A DNA stretch of 64,000 nucleotides. Origin: Ecdyonurus torrentis (lineage: Eukaryota > Arthropoda > Insecta > Ephemeroptera > Heptageniidae). The DNA lies in NCBI GenBank assembly GCA_949318235.1, contig OX439132.1, positions 46,801,119 to 46,865,118 of the forward strand, given 5' to 3'. Of this stretch, positions 60,076 to 64,000 are shown piece after piece (positions within the stretch are counted from its first letter, which is position 1; every line of letters begins with the position of its first letter). Position numbers and translations under genes: made by a program. Under the pieces are notes generated by a model. The model had not been told where the DNA came from, did not search any database, and was given only the letters and a program-made list of their open reading frames with translations.

Positions 60076-63000
60076 ATGGGGAATATTTGTTTAAACTATG
60101 ATGCGGTTTTGTATTGTGTACACAAACAACATATTGCAAAAATTCAGGCCACTTCTTTTGATGTTTATTTACATAATGTGATAGCATTTTTTTAATGTCT
60201 TTATGAACAACTTCAGTTTTTCCATTAGAAGCTGGGTGTTTAGGGGTGGTTCTGAGTTTTGTAATATCAAGTAATTTACACATTTCAGAGAATAATTCAC
60301 TTTCAAACTGTCTGCCTAAGTCTGAATAAAGATATTTAGGACAATTATATACAAGAGCAAAATGTTTCACGAAATTACGTGCTACAGTTTGTGCAGTTTG
60401 GTCTGGCATGGGTATCATGACAAGAAAACGACTGAAAAAATCAACAATTGTTAGAATATATTGAAATTCACTAGTAGCTGGTAGTTGAGTAATATCGATA
60501 CCTACAAATTCAAATGCTTCAAAAGGTTGTGGCATTTCTATGAGTTTCATTTTTGTTTTGTCAGTTTCACGACGTGCTGCGCATGATGGACATGTCATAC
60601 AATAAAAATCTACGTCTCTTCTTCTATTGGGCCAATAATATTGAGATGCTATTTTCTTGTGTGTAACTTGTTTACCACAGTGTGCAGATAAAATTGAGTC
60701 ATGTTCTTGCTGTAATACTATGTTACGCAATGATTTTGGAAGTACAGCTCTGGGGCCATTACCTGACTGGTAAAATAATATGCCATCATGTTTGAAAAAA
60801 TTTGGTTTTTTACTTAACATTTTACACTCTGGATCACGTTGTTGATGACTTTGCAATTCATCCAAATCAAATACTTTTACTACATTTACAAATCTACTTA
60901 ATGAATCGGCATTACCATGTGATAATCCTGCACGATGTACTACACTGAAAGAATAATCTGAAATTTCAAGTGCCATACGTAATAATTTACTGTTTGGATT
61001 TTTCATAGTTAATAGATATTTTAATGCAGCATTATCTACGACTACTGTAAAATGTGGTTGTCCATACAAATAATATTTGAAGTGTTTTAAACTCCAGCAA
61101 AAACCTATCATTTCACGAATTGCAGCTGATTCAGCTTGTTCTCTAGGAGCAAGTTTGCGGGATGCATAAGCACAAGGATGATAAATTCCATCTTCACCTA
61201 GCTGTTCTAGGACTGCGCCGCTGGCCCAGCCACTCGTATCAACACAAAGTCGAAATTCTTTTCTAGGATCTGGTATAGCTAGTACAGGTGATGACGTCAT
61301 AATCTTTTTAATGTTTAAAAATGCATCTATGCATTCTTGAGTGAAATTTACTTTTTTCTTCAAATTATTTTTATGATTTTTTAATAAATCTGATATTGGT
61401 CTATTTATTTCAGCATAATTTTTAATTAATATTCTATAATAACCTGAAAGTCCATTCCAAGCCATTACATCACGAATATCGTGTGGTATTTGGAAATCTT
61501 GAATTTTTTGTACAAGTCTAGGATCTGCTGATATTGTATTATTTTCTATTGTGTAGCCTAGGAAAATAATTTTTTGCACTGCAAATTGACATTTTTTCAA
61601 GTTTACTGTGACGTTGCCATATTGTAGTCGTTCTAAAACTTGAAGAGTTCTAGCTATATTTTCTTCTATTGTATTAGAAAATACACATAGATCATCTATG
61701 TAACATAGTACTATTAGAGGCGATAGATTATGAAGTAATCCATCTAAAAATCGCTGCATACTAGCTGAAGCATTTTTTAAACCTTGCGGCATAAAATTAT
61801 ACTCGTATGTACCTGCATATTTACCTGAAGGTACAGTAAAAGCAGTGTATTTTTTACTATCTTCAGCAAGTGGTATATTGTAAAATGAGTCTTTAAGATC
61901 AAGAGTTGTAAAATATTTACATTTTGATAGATTAGATAATGAGTCTTGAATATTTAAGAATGCATAGGGCTCAGCTTCAGTTAAAGTATTGATCTTTCTC
62001 AGGTCCAAAGTTACTCTATATTGAATAGTACCATCAGGTGTTTTCTTCCTGACTAAAACTATGCCACTATTATATGGACTAGTTGATTTTCTTATAGTTC
62101 TTGAATCTAGTTGAGCGCCTAGAGAAATATCGGCATAATCTTGCAGGGCCATACTTATTTTATATGGTTTTGTTCTAACTATCTTATCTTCAGTTAAACG
62201 AATATTATGTTCTACTAGATGAGTACCTTCTCTAATTTTCTTTTCTATGAATATATCACAAAAATCCTCTAATATCATAGCTTTAAATTCTTCTCTAAAT
62301 TCAGGTGGTAAATGTTGTATTTTTTCATTTAATATTTCTTCATTAATTTCTAACTCTTCTTCGTAGTCTACATTTTCTGAGTGTATGTTATGAACGTGTC
62401 GAGTTGCATTCTCCGTATTGCTCTCGGCCGTGAGACAATCCGCACTCATAATATCATCTTGAGTTACTGCGATTATACGAGCAATAAGCGTACCTTTGAT
62501 TAATGTTATATTAGAAGTATTGAAATTAGAAATTTGCACGGGCACAAAATATTTGCATTGTATGCAATTTTTTGTACAATGATGTGAATTACATTCTTGT
62601 TTAATTAATTGTGATATAGTACGTGCAATATAAATTCTTTTTTCATCGAGAGGCTGATTTACTTCAAGTGGCTCTACGACAAAGAAATTATTTCTAAATT
62701 CTAATGCTTGTTTATGAGAAACTTGAAAGAAATTTATTTTTGCGTTCCCTGGAGAAATTTTAAGGGGTGCTGTAGTTTTAAGTGGAGTATACCGAGGTGG
62801 AGTAGGCAATTGGCGTCCCAAATGCTTAACCTCAGCATAATTTGAATCATCGGTGTAACTTGATACTAATGGAAATGTGTGTCCATGTAGTGTAATCTCA
62901 TTTTTACCGATGTTAATCACGCCCCTGTATTTACGCAAAAAATCAATTACTAACAAACCATCATAATTGTAACACTCATGCTTAACAACGTGCATCTCAA

Positions 63001-63403
63001 TTTTATAATTATTATGGTCAATGTTCATCTTCACGTTCTTGCAGCCATATGAATTTACTTTTTGGTTCCCCAAACCAAATATTTGAAATTTATTTTTCTT
63101 TAAGTTACTAGTATCTACAGTATTCCATATTACAGAAGTTTCAGCTGCTGTATCGATTAAAAATCGCATATTATTATTATTTATTTTACATTCTAAAATT
63201 AAATTGCATTGATTATTTACATTATATACGTTTTTATTACTAATTGGAACAAATTTTTGTTCTAATTTAGGGGTTGGCGCAACCCATGGCCGTGTGGGGC
63301 GCCCTGGAGAAAATTTGGCTCCACGTCTTGCAAGCGAGATAATTCTTGTTGCGAATCGCTCGGATTTAATGCATGAGAAATTTCTTGTCGCGAATTTTCG
63401 CAA
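60035..63403 (-). CDS. pol: Gag-Pol polyprotein, pol part: protease, RT, RNase H, integrase (copy C)
   Basis: A 1122-residue frame in the -1 frame relative to gag. Aspartic protease: FLIDTAAETS (Asp84), with the later GLLVIDFL region where copy A has GLLGIDFL. RT: VTLDLRKINT, LDLKDSF (Asp502), FMPQGLKNASASMQ, YIDD at 568-571 and FLGYTI near 614. RNase H: Asp722, a Glu-containing helix near 756-763, Asp790, and HRAGLSHGNADSLSR (823-837). Integrase: His901/His908/Cys938/Cys941 zinc finger, then Asp970, Asp1028 and Glu1064, a canonical D,D35E core. The frame ends early after KKMRTTI because of a frameshift. The nominal start codon is irrelevant, since the frame is entered by -1 frameshifting at 63310-63316; it is open upstream to about 63433. 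Confidence 0.95.
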   Translation of the reverse strand: MRKFATRNFSCIKSERFATRIISLARRGAKFSPGRPTRPWVAPTPKLEQKFVPISNKNVYNVNNQCNLILECKINNNNMRFLIDTAAETSVIWNTVDTSNLKKNKFQIFGLGNQKVNSYGCKNVKMNIDHNNYKIEMHVVKHECYNYDGLLVIDFLRKYRGVINIGKNEITLHGHTFPLVSSYTDDSNYAEVKHLGRQLPTPPRYTPLKTTAPLKISPGNAKINFFQVSHKQALEFRNNFFVVEPLEVNQPLDEKRIYIARTISQLIKQECNSHHCTKNCIQCKYFVPVQISNFNTSNITLIKGTLIARIIAVTQDDIMSADCLTAESNTENATRHVHNIHSENVDYEEELEINEEILNEKIQHLPPEFREEFKAMILEDFCDIFIEKKIREGTHLVEHNIRLTEDKIVRTKPYKISMALQDYADISLGAQLDSRTIRKSTSPYNSGIVLVRKKTPDGTIQYRVTLDLRKINTLTEAEPYAFLNIQDSLSNLSKCKYFTTLDLKDSFYNIPLAEDSKKYTAFTVPSGKYAGTYEYNFMPQGLKNASASMQRFLDGLLHNLSPLIVLCYIDDLCVFSNTIEENIARTLQVLERLQYGNVTVNLKKCQFAVQKIIFLGYTIENNTISADPRLVQKIQDFQIPHDIRDVMAWNGLSGYYRILIKNYAEINRPISDLLKNHKNNLKKKVNFTQECIDAFLNIKKIMTSSPVLAIPDPRKEFRLCVDTSGWASGAVLEQLGEDGIYHPCAYASRKLAPREQAESAAIREMIGFCWSLKHFKYYLYGQPHFTVVVDNAALKYLLTMKNPNSKLLRMALEISDYSFSVVHRAGLSHGNADSLSRFVNVVKVFDLDELQSHQQRDPECKMLSKKPNFFKHDGILFYQSGNGPRAVLPKSLRNIVLQQEHDSILSAHCGKQVTHKKIASQYYWPNRRRDVDFYCMTCPSCAARRETDKTKMKLIEMPQPFEAFEFVGIDITQLPATSEFQYILTIVDFFSRFLVMIPMPDQTAQTVARNFVKHFALVYNCPKYLYSDLGRQFESELFSEMCKLLDITKLRTTPKHPASNGKTEVVHKDIKKMLSHYVNKHQKKWPEFLQYVVCVHNTKPHHSLNKYSPYEVVYGKKMRTTI

Positions 63404-64000
63404 TAATATTCTTGTTGTGAATTTTCACAATAATATTCAGGCTTTGAATTTTCACAATAATATTCAGGGGGTTGTAAATCACGTGGTTTCTTGCAAGGGG
63501 TGAAATCTTGCGCATTTTCCCTATACTGATCAAAGCTATTAAACTGATGCTGATCGAAGTCATAATAACCAGCTGATTGATTATTATCGATATTATTGAA
63601 TGAATTTTCAGAGTTGAAGTTATATTGATTATTATCTGAATTTTGATGATATCGACGTTTCTTGCGATTAGAAGTTTCAGTGAAATATTGATGATTGATT
63701 ATTTCAGGATTTTGTATTTCAGCAAAATCTGATCGATATTGATTTTCAATAAATTTTTGATTCTGATAATCATTGTAGTAAGGTGATAAATTACGATTGA
63801 ATGAAGTATTTGAACGTAGAGTAGTTTCAAATTGATTGAGTGGTGGGGGTAATATTGAATTTGGCAAATATTGATTATTTGTAGATTGATGATTTTCAAT
63901 TTTTGCGCGTCTTGTTGCTTCATTGAATGCAATTGCAGTCGATACTGCCTTATCAAATGACTCAGGACATGCTCCACGCACGCGGTCGCCTAGAACTGTT
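63262..64000 (-). CDS. gag: Gag C-terminal part, gypsy copy C (incomplete at the window edge)
   Basis: Open from the window edge. The first part (GACPESFDKAVSTAIAFNEA) matches the end of the capsid-like region in copy A. Next comes a long Asn/Gln/Tyr-rich stretch with KKRRYHQ as the only basic cluster, then FTPCKKPRDLQ and three EYYCENS repeats with a 9-residue (27-bp) period. A Gln/Leu-rich end overlaps pol by about 170 bases. No CCHC zinc knuckle is seen. The frame is intact over the visible part, unlike copy A. Confidence 0.85.
   Translation of the reverse strand, partial: TVLGDRVRGACPESFDKAVSTAIAFNEATRRAKIENHQSTNNQYLPNSILPPPLNQFETTLRSNTSFNRNLSPYYNDYQNQKFIENQYRSDFAEIQNPEIINHQYFTETSNRKKRRYHQNSDNNQYNFNSENSFNNIDNNQSAGYYDFDQHQFNSFDQYRENAQDFTPCKKPRDLQPPEYYCENSKPEYYCENSQQEYYCENSRQEISHALNPSDSQQELSRLQDVEPNFLQGAPHGHGLRQPLN
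63276..63316 (-). promoter_or_regulatory. -1 ribosomal frameshift signal, gypsy copy C
   Basis: Element-strand heptamer A AAT TTT (63316-63310) in the gag frame, a 6-base spacer (CTCCAG), then a stem GGCGC-CCCA / TGGG-TT-GCGCC with an 8-base loop (63303-63276). A back-slip of one base leads directly into the KFSPGRPTRPW sequence of the pol frame. Gag terminates about 50 bases further on, at 63262. Confidence 0.78.

Larger units (their letters stand above)
56383..60425. repeat. 4.04-kb tandem duplication, right unit
   Basis: Near-identical to 52342-56382. At 60425 it continues without a break into the rest of the gypsy pol gene, so this unit is joined to the real element while the left unit ends abruptly in integrase. 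Confidence 0.93.
56842..64000 (-). mobile_element. Ty3/gypsy LTR retrotransposon, copy C (runs off the window)
   Basis: Read leftwards: partial gag (window edge to 63262), -1 frameshift site, pol (63403 to 59425), 1.9-kb AT-rich 3' segment, PPT and 655-bp 3' LTR (56842-57496). The pol frame is almost entirely open, so this copy is much younger than copy A. Its 5' LTR and the start of gag lie beyond position 64000. Confidence 0.93.

Overview
The window looks like arthropod nuclear DNA, possibly crustacean, but no feature fixes the species. It is very AT-rich, crowded with (CT)n, (GA)n, (AT)n and (CTTT)n microsatellites, and packed with foldback and TTAA-flanked non-autonomous elements, LTR and non-LTR retrotransposons. 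No operons, bacterial genes, rRNA genes or CRISPR are visible, and no intact multi-exon host gene could be recognised.

Layout. 1-768 is a long pyrimidine microsatellite. 0.8-9.3 kb holds a TTAA-flanked MITE (1494-1931), several copies of a second TTAA MITE family (from 2804, 5707, 6669, 8893), a 5'-truncated non-LTR retrotransposon end (3856-4661) and a 1.5-kb GC-richer minisatellite with 80- and 56-bp units (7066-8564). 9.8-19.8 kb is a run of inverted-repeat (foldback) elements, some nested. Within it lies an old solo LTR (14122-17555) split by insertions and expanded inside by a 53-bp tandem repeat.

19830-27978 is a complete but decayed Ty3/gypsy element on the minus strand (copy A): 473-bp LTRs, a PBS matching tRNA-Leu, gag, a -1 frameshift site, protease-RT-RNase H-integrase, a 1.85-kb AT-rich 3' noncoding segment and a PPT. 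28-46 kb is a mosaic of repeats: a GA/CT hairpin family, a TA-flanked transposon carrying a tRNA-like sequence, a dispersed 620-bp duplication and an inverted pair of 1-kb repeats.

46.4-52.05 kb is the only stretch with several non-retroelement coding sequences: a broken inhibitor-of-apoptosis gene (three BIRs plus RING), a broken PIF1-type helicase, an unrecognised Cys-containing broken ORF, and an intact small secreted immunoglobulin-domain ORF. They are compact and without evident introns. I suggest, as a hypothesis only, that this is a relic of an endogenised large DNA virus or of a gene-capturing mobile element.

52.3-64.0 kb holds a younger member of the same gypsy family (copy C, running off the right edge) with 655-bp LTRs. 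Its 3' third plus 459 bp of flank is present twice as a nearly exact 4.04-kb tandem duplication. The gypsy elements work as a standard Gag/Gag-Pol unit in which Pol is reached by -1 frameshifting on an AAATTTT heptamer followed by a GC-rich hairpin. Both copies keep this signal.
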